DNA of 64,000 nucleotides from Micropterix aruncella. Its lineage: Eukaryota > Arthropoda > Insecta > Lepidoptera > Micropterigidae. The stretch is taken from contig OX155952.1 of the NCBI GenBank assembly GCA_944548615.1, positions 35,475,788 through 35,539,787 of the forward strand. The letters run 5' to 3'. The notes under the pieces were generated by a model. It saw nothing but the letters and a program-made list of their open reading frames with translations. It was not told the DNA's origin and did not search any database. Both the position numbers and the translations under genes were made by a program. Shown here piece after piece: positions 31,800 to 42,809 of this stretch (its first letter is position 1; each line of letters begins with the position of its first letter).

Positions 31800-32420
31800 A
31801 ACCGACTTCAAAAAAAGGAGGAAGTTATCAATTCGGTTGTAGGTATCTTTTTTATGTTTGTCACCTCAAAACTCTGCCATTTATGAACCGATTTGGAAAA
31901 TTCTTTTTTTATTTGAAAGGATATACATCAGATTGGTTCCATCAAAATCCTGTTCTTATGATGGAATCCATGAGAAATTGAGGGAACTCATCAAATATTA
32001 TCATATGAAGTTGAAAATTTACATGTTGGTTCAAATCCGATGACAATGCATTTTTTTATGGTAAGCATGACCTGTTTCTACACACTGGGTTGGCTCCCGA
32101 CGATGGGACTCACTAAATGGTCAACAGTACCGACACGAAATGTTGTATACTCATTTCAGTTATGATAGACCGTTCTAAGTTTCATCATGGAATGGCTGCT
32201 GCACAAAGGGTTGGCTCCCGACGAGGGGACTCTTCAACGGTCAACAGCACAGACACGAAATTTTGTATATGAATTCAATTAAGACAGACAATTAAGACAG
32301 GACTGCGGCACCCAGTGTTGGCTTCCAACGAGGGAACTCCTCAATGGTCAACATCACGGACACAAAATTTTGTATACGAATTCGATTATGACAGCCCGTT
32401 CTAAGTCACCATGACATGGC
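31800..32420 (+). mobile_element. AACCGACTTC repeat, copy 2, with three internal tandem units
   Basis: It starts AACCGACTTCAAAAAAAGGA. Units with GGGTTGGCTCCCGACGA.GGGACTC...GGTCAACA...GACACGAAAT.TTGTATA begin near 32085, 32208 and 32315. Copy 1 (21808-22315) has two such units, so unit number varies between copies. No coding sequence; its right end is unclear. Confidence 0.65.
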
Positions 32421-32466
32421 TGCTGCACTTATAAACAATTCTGAATTAATTTCTAAATTTTGTCTA

Positions 32467-32593
32467 TTCTTCTTCTTCTTCTTCATCAGCGCGCATTCGC
32501 CCACCGTTGGGCATACGCCTCTCCAATCACTCTCCATCCGGATCGGTTGTCCGTTTCCCTCATCCAGACAGGTCCAGCTGTCTCCTTGATTTC
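32467..32593 (-). pseudogene. RTE-type LINE, extreme C-terminus and (GAA)n tail
   Basis: The minus-strand frame ending at 32486 reads IKETAGPVWMRETDNR and GEAYAQRWANAR, then a stop and a (GAA)n tail (32467-32483). This is the characteristic end of RTE-type RTs (W...GEAY.Q.W). Only 36 codons are left. It lies inside the insertion that splits family A copy 2. Confidence 0.85.
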
Positions 32594-32909
32594 ATAAGGT
32601 TGTACTGTTCATCATGATTGGAGGTATTTAGAGCCCAATACCCGCCACGTCGGCCACACGTCTTGGCGAGCTTCACACTTTCAGAAAAATATTTTCATTT
32701 CCTATAGGCTTGTGGCAACCTGGTCGGTTTACTTAACCGCCGAATTGCACTATATTCACTAAATTTATTATTTAATTATTATTTATTGTTGAGAAAATTT
32801 CAAAATATATTTTGACACTTAGAATTTAAATTTCGAATATATAATTTTTTTGTCTATTATTGTGAATTAAATCCACGATTTCCTTAAAATGTGGCTTATC
32901 ATGATTATT

Positions 32910-33885
32910 CCGTGGTGAGAGCGCGTTCTTAACTCTTAAACCACAAATAGAGGATATGTTATTCCTACTACGGGTTGTCAATAAAGAAAAAGATAGAGAT
33001 ATTTTTAAAAGACATGTTTTTATTACTTGTAAGTAGTATTAAAGGAGAATTAAAATATATATATAAAACTACCGGAACACGTTTCCATTGCATGTGGGGC
33101 ATATTTTGTATTAGTGCTCCGCGCAAATGTGAAGGCGACAAACGTTGCAGACGGACAGCGATTATTTTGTCTTAAGCGCGGGCAGAAGCAGCAGCGACCT
33201 GGTTTGGGGTTGTCATGGACCGGCCTAGGATCTTCGGCCTCAATATTTTAAGAAATTACTATTGAATGAAGACCAACTAGACATTCATGGAATGTTAAAT
33301 GGATCCTAACTCTCAAATAATGTAACAAACTTTAATTTTAGATAATTATTTTTGTCTTGTTTCTTATAGCTAAATATCATTATGATTCATTGAATAATAT
33401 TTACCATTAGCCCTTGGAGTAAATGGGTATTTTCATGGATGCATCTGTCTCTTTTGCAGGATTTTTGGCGACATCGACCTTAAAGTACTATAACTACGAA
33501 ACTACTACACCAATCATAAAAAGAACAACTGCACAATGATTGCATTGAAATTTCGAATATAGAATATTGAAATATCATTTTGTAAAACAATTAGATAATT
33601 ATGAATAAATATGAGAACGTCAAAGAAGTGAAAAAACGCGGAACCAGATCTGGTCGTATCATACTCAACGGATAATTGTTTCAGAACCAGATTTGGTCGT
33701 ATCATACTCAAGGGGTTGAGGGATATTATTAGATATTTAATGTGTTGACTAGCGGAATTATCTAGCGTAGCCCGGATTAAATTTAGATAGTAAACAGGAC
33801 TTTACGCGACGATATATTAAAATTACAACTCAATTTCTAGCACTCTTTAATGTCATTTACTGTGTTTTTAAATAATCGGTTGTAT
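32910..33885. other. Mostly unrecognised; small direct repeat at 33640-33715
   Basis: GAACCAGAT(C/T)TGGTCGTATC (start 33641 and 33685) is repeated with 14 more matching bases on the right. Otherwise no gene or repeat is recognised. Confidence 0.4.
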
Positions 33886-33887
33886 AA

Positions 33888-34375
33888 CCCCAACACTTTT
33901 TCGGCAAGTAGCCAAGGACTTATGGAATGATTTTGAACGTGATATCCATTGGTTAAGCAGATTGAAAGGGATAGTCGGCGACGAGCGCGAATAGTGAGGC
34001 TGCAACGCAATAAACACGTTTAATTCAGTCGTTTACTCAAATATACTGACAGGCGAAAATTCAATGTAATTTTCGGCCCAACAAGTTTGTACCAAACTGT
34101 GTACCAAATTTCAAATCCATGAGTCCAATATTTTGACTTTGAAATATGACTAGTTCGCCCCCTGGTGAACCGATTTTGACCACAACCTTTTCAACTCTTG
34201 TCATGACCAAATGATGCCTGCATGCCAAATTTTAGCTCAATCGGATTAAGCGTTTGGGGCTATCGTGCAGGAATACACACAAACATACAGACTTTCATCT
34301 GGAAATGGTTTTAATAGTCTCAGGGGGGCTCAGAATAGATATTCCCGTCTTCACCTCGAAAAAAAATGTTGCGCG
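33888..34375 (-). repeat. Repeat family F, minus copy, truncated by AC-rich sequence
   Basis: In reverse complement it matches 45600-46120: GAATATT..TTTTGA, CCATTTCCAGATGAAAGTC, AGCTCAATCGGATTAAG (as CTTAATCCGATTGAGCT), TGCAGGCATCATTTGG, and the end ACCCCAACACTTTTTCGGC. Unclassified non-coding element. Confidence 0.7.
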
Positions 34376-34445
34376 TCACACACATACACGTCGACACGAC
34401 ACACACACGCACACTCTATTTCACACACACAAACACATATACACG
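34376..34445. repeat. AC-rich simple repeat
   Basis: Imperfect (AC)n with CGACACG and CTCTATTTC interruptions, abutting the truncated family F copy. Confidence 0.8.
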
Positions 34446-34449
34446 CAGT

Positions 34450-35287
34450 TTAGTTCAAAATGAGCGTTTGGTAGTATGATTTTGATTATTTTTCGCACAA
34501 AAAGGTACAAAAAACATGATTTTTCTATTGAGCCATAACTTTTTACTGACAGTATATTTTTGACTGCGGTCTGGTGCGAATTAATCAGTATTTGGTGGAC
34601 TATTTTCGTTATAGTCCTATTAGTGGTGGACATTTGGAAGAAGCCCCATAAATTTTTGGTCATTAATCTTTTATTGACATTATTGGGAGATTTTTTGACA
34701 TCCTTAAGGACAGTTTTTGGAAAACCAGTTAAACACGTACATATCCCCCTTTCATTTAGCTAGGAATGTTTTTTCTCAAAATCCTCAAACACGTATCTTT
34801 TATTTCCTCAGCATAATATTTCAAACCGATTCCAAACTGATCAGATTTTTAAAAAATATCATCCCCCCCCCCCATTTTACCGACTAGCGATTTCTTGTTA
34901 GGGATTTTCGACGTCATCTCAAATACGTCATTTCTTATTTCCATGGGAGAGCAAGTCACTCTGATTTCGACTTTTTATCTTAGTCCATTCAGATAAGCAT
35001 GTACTAAATTTACGACCCCTGTTTCACTCCGTTAGAGGTGGGTTTTCTCAAAACCCTCTTATATGTGTTCTTTAATTTCCTAAGGAGAAGATTTCAACCA
35101 AATTTCGAAAAAAAAAGCTAGAATACGTCGTACAACAATGCAACGTTTCGATCTTTAAAATAAATAGATTGTGCGTGGTGTGGTTAATGGTGCGTGGGCA
35201 AGGAATGACCAAAGGGTTTCCCCGGGCCGGATTAATCGAACTCGCGGGCTGGATCCGGCCCGCGGGCCGTAGTTGGGAGTCCCTGTC
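34450..35287. other. Unrecognised stretch ending in a hAT-like terminus
   Basis: 35218-35287 reads ...GGATCCGGCCCGCGGGCCGTAGTTGGGAGTCCCTG. This resembles the right end of a common hAT group (inverse CAGGGACTCCCAACTACGGC). I cannot find its left partner. A C-run lies at 34864-34873. Confidence 0.4.
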
Positions 35288-35619
35288 TTATTAGCTATCA
35301 AAATTTCCTTTCTCAGATATTTCTTGAAATTAATGAAGAGAAATTAGTTACTAGGGCAAGATCGAGGCTGTACGTTTCCCTCATATTGCTCAGCGACCGC
35401 TTTTTATGTACTTGCTTGTGTTAGACTCATAGTCATACTAGAAGTATGCCTATGACAGATGCCCCGGCGACGCAGATGCTATTATGCTACCGATTTGTTC
35501 TGAGAATACCATATGGCGTCGACTCGTAAATCTCCACAAAAAAAGTAATAGTAAGAGCAGACACAAACTGCACCCACATAGCGCATCACAGCCCACAGCG
35601 CCGTAACTATGGGCCTAAG

Positions 35620-35725
35620 GACGCGACATGACTTACTCCTCGCCCCACTTCCGTCGCACTCTCTTCCCGCATTGCCTTGTAGCTCGTGAGTGAACTTACT
35701 GGGTGTTATTATACTGTGCCCAAGG
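35620..35725 (+). repeat. Dispersed repeat family G, copy 2
   Basis: Shares CGCACTCTCTTCCCGCATTG and CCTTGTAGCTCGTGAGT with 7965-8100. Confidence 0.45.
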
Positions 35726-35729
35726 TGTT

Positions 35730-36300
35730 GGAGCTCTGATGTCCCCAGTTAGTTAAGGTTGCGGCAATAAGCTCATTTGAACGATATTGTTGACACTGGA
35801 CCAATAGCCTCAATCGGCGTCAGGTAGATTTACGTAAATTATATAACTAAATAAATTACAAAAGTAAACGTTATGCGTTAACTATACTAATGACATAATT
35901 CCAAATAGGTAAACATGATTTATTATTATGTATAGGATTCGACAGTTTCACTGTCGAAATACACATAATAAAAATCATATTTAATACAATGCGATTTGTT
36001 TTTTACGGTTGTGCGATAAAGACGTTAGATAAAAATGAATTAAAGAATTGCCATACCAATGACCATAATTAAAATGTTGCGTATATACGTATTTGGGTTA
36101 TTACTTAGTATGATAATTAAGAAATAGTTAATGCTAGAATACGATTTCATAATGAGATTGCAGGCAATCAAAAGAAGTGGCTTCAATGAAGGAATGTATA
36201 GAAAAAACGTGAATAAAAACATTAATTACATAAAGATGAAAAATAAAATAATTGACCGAGTGGCTTACAGTCGAGTATCATTCGGAAATTATTAATCGAA
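35730..36300. other. AT-rich stretch without recognised features
   Basis: No gene or repeat recognised. Confidence 0.35.
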
Positions 36301-36455
36301 TAGCACTTATATAGGGGTTTCCAATAAGGACGGGTCGATGTTGACAAGCTGTGCAATATAACAAGCTGTGTGTGAGGTATTAACGAAATTCTTTTGAACT
36401 GAGATATATGGCTTAAAAACTGAAGTATAACATTACCTTTTTATTTGAAATGCCA

Positions 36456-36620
36456 TTATGTCTGGACTACTACATCGTTCAAATGTCCGCCGCGGCTTCG
36501 CACGGTGGCACGGATCCGAGAGGTCCAATTTTCAATGACTCTGCCGCATAGATCCGGCTGAATTTGAGCGATGGCCTCGGTTATGTTGACTTTAAAGGTA
36601 TCGGTCGATTGCGGCTTACC
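36456..36620 (-). pseudogene. DDE transposase C-terminus (Tc1/mariner-related), 5'-truncated
   Basis: The minus-strand reading has 55 codons including the stop. It contains VNITEAIAQIQPDLCGRVIE, then NWTSRIRATVRSRGGHLNDV and VVQT. This pattern (a 'VI.NW..R......RGGHL.D' end) is the C-terminus of a Tc1/mariner-related DDE transposase family widespread in insects. Catalytic residues lie upstream and are missing. About 140 bp downstream, TTTCCAATAAGGACGGGTCG at 36317 may belong to the element end. Confidence 0.75.
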
Positions 36621-36644
36621 CATAAGAAAGAAAAGCCCATCCCC

Positions 36645-37275
36645 CTAACTTATTTATATTCATTATGGCATAATATGATGTCATCACTGTATACCTAACT
36701 ACATTACATGTTTATAATGTAGCTACATTATAAATCGACGTATCAATTTGTGGGCACTGCCTCGAACATGTTGCGGAACAAGTTCCAAGATGGAAAAATG
36801 TTCGAAACATTTGTTCCTATATTAATACGACGCTTTACTGTTAATTTAATTATTGAATTATAATTAACATCACTCCACTTTTGAATGTGGGTGATTTAAA
36901 AAAAATTATGTCGATTTTTAATAGGTACTTTATTTCGAGTAGAACTACCATGTGCGAAGCATAAAAATACTCACATCATATTATTACAAATGTACCATTT
37001 TTTGTATATCTACATATTTAAATTAACTACTTTATGTATAAATATTTCTAGAATTGTTTTTGTCTTGATTTGCACTCAGCAAAAGCATCCAGCAATTTTG
37101 ACGGTGGATGGAACGTCAATCGTAGACAGAAGTTCAATTTTGGGCGCCCGAACTACCGTGGGCCCCAGTGCGCCGCACCGGCTGCACCGGTTTAGTTACG
37201 CCACTGATTACTTCATCCCTTAGCCTGGTTAAATCTCATGAACAATACACAGGTTCTGGGGTTTTTACACCATGA
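36645..37275. other. AT-rich stretch without recognised features
   Basis: A short palindrome (ACATTATAAATCG region near 36715) only. Confidence 0.3.
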
Positions 37276-37278
37276 CCT

Positions 37279-37548
37279 ACACGGCCCGGTGGCATAGTGG
37301 TTAGGTCGCCTGATCTTACATTGTAAGGTCCCGGGTTCGATTCCCGGCTGGGTCACCATTTTCCGTTGGGATAAAATTACCGGAATTACATTTTCAATTC
37401 TGTCGATCGAATGCAATAACAAGACACACACAGACATGTTACACGCACACATACATATAACACGTCATAGTAGGGTTGGTTGTAAGAGTAAACCCGCCCA
37501 TTGTGACATTTTCACAATAAAGATTATAAACAAGCAAACAAACAAACC
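37279..37548 (+). mobile_element. tRNA-derived SINE, full-length copy
   Basis: The head carries a perfect pol III A box (TGGCATAGTGG at 37290) and B box (GGTTCGATTCC at 37335), with tRNA-like acceptor and T stems ending GGGTCACC. A non-tRNA body follows (TCGATCGAATGCAATAACAA ... GTTGGTTGTAAGAG ... AAACCCGCCCATTG) and an (AAAC)n tail. The anticodon arm is not a clean tRNA fold, so I do not call it a functional tRNA. Other copies: 10065-10250, 38314-38432 and 46334-46560 (minus). Confidence 0.9.
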
Positions 37549-37796
37549 TCCTCTACGTGTCACAAAATACGTAGCGCCAAACCACCGCCAGAATGTATGC
37601 AATTCCGAGATCTACAGCGCATCGTTCACTGCCAATTCCTACGCGATTTATATGGCTTATTTGTTCAACACATTATAATCCATGTAATTACAGTATTTTA
37701 TGCCTGTACTTTGTATGTACCTAGTTATATCTAGGCATTTTAAAATGCATAGGAATTTTAGTGTGGCACAACCCGGCAACTCTCAAATCAACACTA

Positions 37797-37890
37797 TGGT
37801 TGGCTGTAGAAGATTACATTTGTGTGATAAGCCCACCTGTGTACATATACTATTTTGTCGAACGATGACTTTTTATTGTTATTATTGATA
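37797..37890 (+). mobile_element. LINE- or SINE-like 3' end
   Basis: GGTTGGCTGTAGAAGATTACA...GTGTGATAAGCCCACC resembles the 3' hairpin region of the SINE and of the LINE end at 13745. It is followed by a TTATTGTTATTATTG tail. Confidence 0.4.
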
Positions 37891-38113
37891 AATAACCGCA
37901 CTAGATAATAAGTTTATTTATAGCATAAAATAATAACGTTAACATTTAACAATACTAGTTTCCAGGGAGTACTCTATTCATACGTTATCAATATCTATTG
38001 TGGTTTATTGCTCAGAAGTTTAAACTGTATGTAAAGTTATAAATAATAAATCCTTATCAAAAAGATGACAGTTCTGCGGCATTTCTGTGTCTTCCGTGCT
38101 AACAACAAATAAA

Positions 38114-38313
38114 NNNNNNNNNNNNNNNNNNNNNNNNNNNNNNNNNNNNNNNNNNNNNNNNNNNNNNNNNNNNNNNNNNNNNNNNNNNNNNNNNNNNNNN
38201 NNNNNNNNNNNNNNNNNNNNNNNNNNNNNNNNNNNNNNNNNNNNNNNNNNNNNNNNNNNNNNNNNNNNNNNNNNNNNNNNNNNNNNNNNNNNNNNNNNNN
38301 NNNNNNNNNNNNN
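38114..38313. other. Assembly gap (200 N)
   Basis: Exactly 200 N, a conventional placeholder length; the true size is unknown. Any frame crossing it is meaningless. Confidence 0.99.
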
Positions 38314-38432
38314 AATAAAACAGGAACAACCCCATCTTAAAGGCGTTGGGGTTGGCTATAAGAGATTGTCGTATGACAATAAACCCGCCCATCGTGAAAT
38401 TTCACAATAAATAGTAGAAACAAACAAACAAA
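38314..38432 (+). mobile_element. SINE 3' part (copy 3), left end in the gap
   Basis: GTTGGCTATAAGAGATTGTCGTATGACAAT AAACCCGCCC and a (AAAC)n tail match the SINE body. The stem ATTGTC/GACAAT is complete here. Confidence 0.8.
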
Positions 38433-38439
38433 ACGAAAG

Positions 38440-39835
38440 CATTCATTCAAGCATACATTTTACATGTACTCCTTACAATACAAGAGGGTGTTTTGCGGAT
38501 GAAACTGAACAAGAAAATATTTTTTTGCTGTGGCTTCTCTTTTTCAAAAAAAATATATTTTTGGAAATTATGAGATTTTTCTACAGGAGATTATTCTATT
38601 GTACATTTTACATTTTTTTGTTACCGAGGAAAAGCATTTTTTTATGTTGACTAACGCCGCTACATTGGACGTCTCCGCGAGCCAGCGAAAGGTGCGAGGA
38701 GCAAAGCGACAAATGTTCTGTCTTTATCATGGTCTGGCTGGCTTGGTCGGCCTATGCCAGCTCTCTGACTGAATGGGATACGATTTGAATCAAAAGAATG
38801 AATCGTTTTGGTTAACGAAGTAATATTTTTGCTAACATTGTGAAATAAATTGACGCATTTTTAGGCATTACGTATTTTTATTTCTTCCTTGTAATAATTA
38901 TTATATGATTCGAACGACGATTGACCTAAATTATCGATTTTATTTCGGAAAAGTTGACATTGTCCGACTTGTGGTTTGTGCCGAATGGAGTTTTTATTTT
39001 ATTTCAAAACTATTATGACATTTTAATGACTGCAAGTAGTCAGTTTGAACGAGTAATCAATATTGCCTAAACCCAAACCTTAAATCCGGTTTTTTTTGGG
39101 AAAATGTATGTCATTTGACGAATTTAGTTATTTTGATTTACCGGTGATAAAAAAATAAATTTGTTTAGAATGTGGATCTAGCGTCATTCATTCCAATTTG
39201 TTTATAATTCTCCACGCCGAATAACACAAGAACATGTTTAGGTGAATCTTTGACTGAGAAATACATTTATATAATAAGGTATTCAGCATATTCAGTAAAG
39301 TAGTTTTAAGTAAATATGGCAGAAATCCCATTGTGCCCCAGAGATGATAGATTAGAGAGATTATTATATTATTGAGATTCGAGTCACGTTAGATATATAG
39401 GTACTCACCAATGTCACACTAACTTGGTATAATGTACCGGTATGCTCTTCAGAAACGAAGCACCATTCACTTTATTACTATTACTATACAGACGTAGAGC
39501 TTGAACACAATACGACTGTTTTATCAGAATTGTTTATTGGCGAAGCGTTAGTTGGACGTATGGGTGTGACGAAATGTCGGACAGAATGCATCGAATGTAA
39601 CAGGCGAATTTGTAGTGGCGGTGAGCGTCGGCTACGTAACCGCGATGTATACAGGAGAAAGTGTACGTCATCGGAGCAGCGCCACGGCACAGATTAACAA
39701 AAAGGTATAATACACCTGATGTGTCACGGCTTTGAAATTCGCTGAAAAGTTCAAGTTCAAAGTCATTTTTTTAATTCAAAGTCGGGAGAATCACGGTACG
39801 CCGGAAACGACTGGAAATTGACTAGCAAAACAGCG
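38440..39835. other. Stretch without recognised features
   Basis: 38650-38775 and 39520-39690 are somewhat GC-richer and contain open frames of 60-80 codons. None resembles a known family to me. Confidence 0.3.
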
Positions 39836-39839
39836 TTCT

Positions 39840-40190
39840 TGATCAAAGGGTCGACACCTCGCCGCACGAGCACACCGGCAGCTCACTTCGCTGCATACCA
39901 GGCCGCCAGAAGTTCGAAAGCCGTCCTGGCGCATCATTACCGTCTGCTAATCTAGCAGAGGTATCGCAGCTTAGCAGTCGTTCGCCGCAGAAGATGCCAT
40001 GTACGTCTGTATGTCTGCATAGCCGATCACCATCGGTCGGCTCAAGAGGTACCTGACGTAGGGCACGCAGCCCTGCGACGCCACGCCCAGAAAGTCGGAT
40101 CAATGGGCCCGCCTCACGTGAATCCCCGCTAAAGGGCAATTGGCCAGCGAAAGACGTCACGGTCCCTGGACAAGGCCCGTCGACTGAATC
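39840..40190. other. GC-rich segment with a 105-codon minus-strand frame, unrecognised
   Basis: The sequence is sharply GC-richer than its flanks. A minus-strand frame runs from 40160 to 39843 (starts MTSFAGQLPF). It has no motif, signal peptide or repeat I recognise and no relatives in the window. It could be a decayed retroelement region. Confidence 0.25.
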
Positions 40191-40339
40191 ACAAGATTAT
40201 TCAACGTGAATACATTGCGTACACGTACTGAACATCAAGAGGCAATGATAGTACAGGAAATGACCCAAATATGGAATAACAAAAAAGGAAATAAAAATAA
40301 ATAAAAAAACAATATCCTTTTAAAAAACGGTAATAGCAA

Positions 40340-40660
40340 TAATAGCCGTCATACAGTGCAAGGAAGTATTAAAAAATAGTGCTGTTGCCCTACTCAAGAA
40401 GTAAAGTAAAAACAAAGAAATATTTTTTATTCTAACTTTCACTTTTATTTTTTTTGTTTTTTGGCATAATTCAAACACTTCAATAAAATATTTTGAACAG
40501 TAATAAAGAGCAGATTTACATCTCAGCATTCATTGAAAAATAACGTGGTAGTTTAGTAATAAGCAAGAAGACATTTTTCTTCAAACTACGTTTTAAAAAC
40601 ATCAAATAAGTATGAAATAAATTTTCGAAAACATTTCTCGTTTGTGTTCTAATCATTCCA
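40340..40660 (+). repeat. Dispersed repeat family D, third copy
   Basis: Matches 4000-4240: TACAGTGCAA, AATA.TGCTGTTG..CCCTA, TTGAAAAATAACGTGG and AACATTT.TCG in the same order. Confidence 0.5.
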
Positions 40661-40929
40661 ACAAATTACTTAGACTTGGCTAGTTTATGAACAGGTTTTA
40701 AATTTGATTTTAACAACATTATTTAGATTGATTAACACCATGAATGTTTAGGAGTTCAATGTTTTTTAAACACAGTGATTTACGATACGTAACATAATTT
40801 GATGTCCTAATAAGTTTAAAATTTCCGCAGGAATTGTATTTTAATATTAGAACTACCAGTAAGACAACGCTTTTGATCTATAGGAAAAGCCACCGCTGCA
40901 AAACGTGGTGGTTCGGACATATTCATTAA

Positions 40930-41330
40930 CATTTATAGAAGTGTCTGCAACTTGGAGCTGATGAATCCCACATGTTCGCACGCGCCCTGCTACTCCCTCA
41001 TAGGAACGCAGAGATCCGAGGAGCTGGTCGATCAGCCAAATTCCCGCGTCTCATCTGCTGTGGATACACGCGACTTTCGATTAATCTGTGGCAGCGGCCG
41101 GCGCGCGCGTGTTCGCCGAGCAAACTTAGAGAAATTTTGTACGCGCCGAACGGCGCCACGCTTCTGGCAAACACCATTAGCATAAAATTCATTCACCTTT
41201 TATGCAACGGTTGGCTAATAATGTCCTCGATTTAGGAATTGTGTTGCGTCAGGAGACTGAGTCCGTCCCCAAATCGGGCGAGTTGCAGAAATCGACGCCG
41301 CGCTACACCGGAAAGGTGATTCTCGGCCGT
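40930..41330. other. GC-rich segment of unknown origin
   Basis: It contains GCAGCGGCCGGCGCGCGCGT and several open frames on both strands (60-87 codons) without recognisable motifs. It directly precedes the 176-bp tandem array. Confidence 0.25.
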
Positions 41331-41832
41331 TGGCATTTAACTAGAGAAACTGCTAATAGTAACAAAGCAATTTAATATTACTAAAGCCAACCCAAAACGA
41401 ATAGCGTTGATCAAATGTATATTAGAGAAAGCTAAAACAAAAATAATAATGTAGCCATAAATAAAGAATTGGAGTCATCCTAGTGAAACTCATAATAGTA
41501 ACAAACTGGCATTTAACTAGTGAAACTGCTAATAGTAACAAAGCAATTTAATATTACTAAAGCCAACCCAAAACGAATAGCGTTGATCAAATGTATATTA
41601 GAGAAAGCTAAAACAAAAATAATAATGTAGCCATAAATAAAGAATTGGAGTCATCCTAGTGAAACTCATAATAGTAACAAACTGGCATTTAACTAGTGAA
41701 ACTGCTAATAGTAACAAAGCAATTTAATATTACTAAAGCCAACCCAAAACGAATAGCGTTGATCAAATGTATATTAGAGAAAGCTAAAACAAAAATAATA
41801 ATGTAGCCATAAATAAAGAATTGGAGTCATCC
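41331..41832. repeat. Tandem array, period 176 bp, about 2.9 copies
   Basis: Units start TGGCATTTAACTAG at 41331, 41507 and 41683 and are nearly identical. Within each unit the block CTAGTGAAACT..TAATAGTAACAAA occurs twice, a trace of an older internal duplication. No coding frame. Confidence 0.95.
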
Positions 41833-42211
41833 ACTAAGATCGAGGCATTAACAATCGGAAATCGAGGCATTACCACAAGCACTAAGAAATATTAACAACG
41901 AAATGCAATTTATAGAAGACGAAATAACAATTTACTGTTCCTAATGGGATACAGGTAGAAACGAACTCAACGTTAGATAATATTCGAATAGACTTAGCAC
42001 TCCAGATTTTGCTGTGAGAAAAAAAAACACGAAACTCATGTGGCAAATACGGCTCGATTAGTTTACTTCAGCTGCTTTCATATGTCTTACGACTTTCTGT
42101 TAATATTGACTACCTACCCCTAGAATGTGTAACGTCCCTTCCGGGATGCAAAAGGTAAGGCCGAGTTTTTACTTCACAAGTTTAGGGGTTAATATAAATT
42201 TCTGTTATATT

Positions 42212-42510
42212 GGGCCCGATTGCGTTTCTTTGTGAACTAAAACTAAAATTAGTCCAAGCGAACGAGACAGAGCAATACGTTATAGCGGAATATGAAACGA
42301 ACGATCGTCGATAAATACTACCTGCCGAAATTATACTCGTCCGAATAAATTCGAGCATATTTCGTGCGGTATAAGATTAGACCTTGGCGGGCAGTTTTAA
42401 TGCGAAAAAGTTACAACCGGTCATATCACACACCGCTCTAGCGTATTGCCCTGTCTCGTTCACACGGATTAATTTCCGATTTTAGTTCACGAAGAAACGC
42501 AATCAAGCCC
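42212..42510. mobile_element. Palindromic MITE family M, copy 1 (299 bp)
   Basis: Ends GGGCCCGATTGCGTTTCTT and (inverse right end) GGGCTTGATTGCGTTTCTT. The arms continue GTGAACTAAAA...TTAGTCC and have inner ACCTGCCG / CGGGCAG and TCGTCCGAATAAATTCGAGC palindromes. ATT lies on both sides. It is followed one base later by the TTAA of a family P MITE. Confidence 0.85.
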
Positions 42511-42515
42511 ATTAA

Positions 42516-42805
42516 CCGCCCTACCTATACGAACGTACGTGATACGGCCGCTATATTATCGCCCGAACGCAACAACCCGTATCAAGTACGTTCAAGTACG
42601 CTCGAGTACAAAAAAAAACGAAACCCACAAAGCATACGTGATACGTCAAATTGTTCATACGGTTCTAAATATAAAAAAGGGTAATAAATGGTTCTGTGTA
42701 AAACAAATATTCTGGTATATTGTAAGCAAGAATTGTTATTAAGAAATCTAATAAAAACCCCAACGATTTATATGCGTTTTGAATAATAACCCAAAGGCAG
42801 GGCGG
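42516..42805 (+). mobile_element. TTAA-flanked MITE family P, complete copy (290 bp)
   Basis: TTAA lies at 42512-42515 and 42806-42809; ends CCGCCCTACC and GGCAGGGCGG. Inside, GAACGTACGTGATACGG and CCGTATC..GTACGTTC form a subterminal palindrome, and CCCACAAAGCATACGTGATACG follows. The TTAA target and inverted ends indicate a piggyBac-type MITE. Other copies: 45057-45450 (complete, minus), 7303, 9031 and 22848 (partial). Confidence 0.85.
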
Positions 42806-42809
42806 TTAA

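Noticed and set aside
34860..34875. Homopolymer C/G runs (15179, 34864, 45022, 63254, 63621) as features of their own
   Set aside because: Most sit within or beside TE ends and may partly be sequencing artefacts; noted only with the elements.
37281..37357. Functional tRNA gene
   Set aside because: A and B boxes are perfect, but the anticodon arm does not fold cleanly and the sequence continues into a SINE body with an (AAAC)n tail found at other loci.
38087..38410. ORFs crossing N runs
   Set aside because: The frames exist only because N codons contain no stops; the same holds at 62721-63290.
39843..40160. 105-codon minus-strand ORF as a gene
   Set aside because: No start context, domain or homologue recognised; listed only as a GC-rich segment.
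41331..41832. CRISPR array
   Set aside because: Direct repeats are 176 bp, contiguous and without spacers, in a eukaryotic context.
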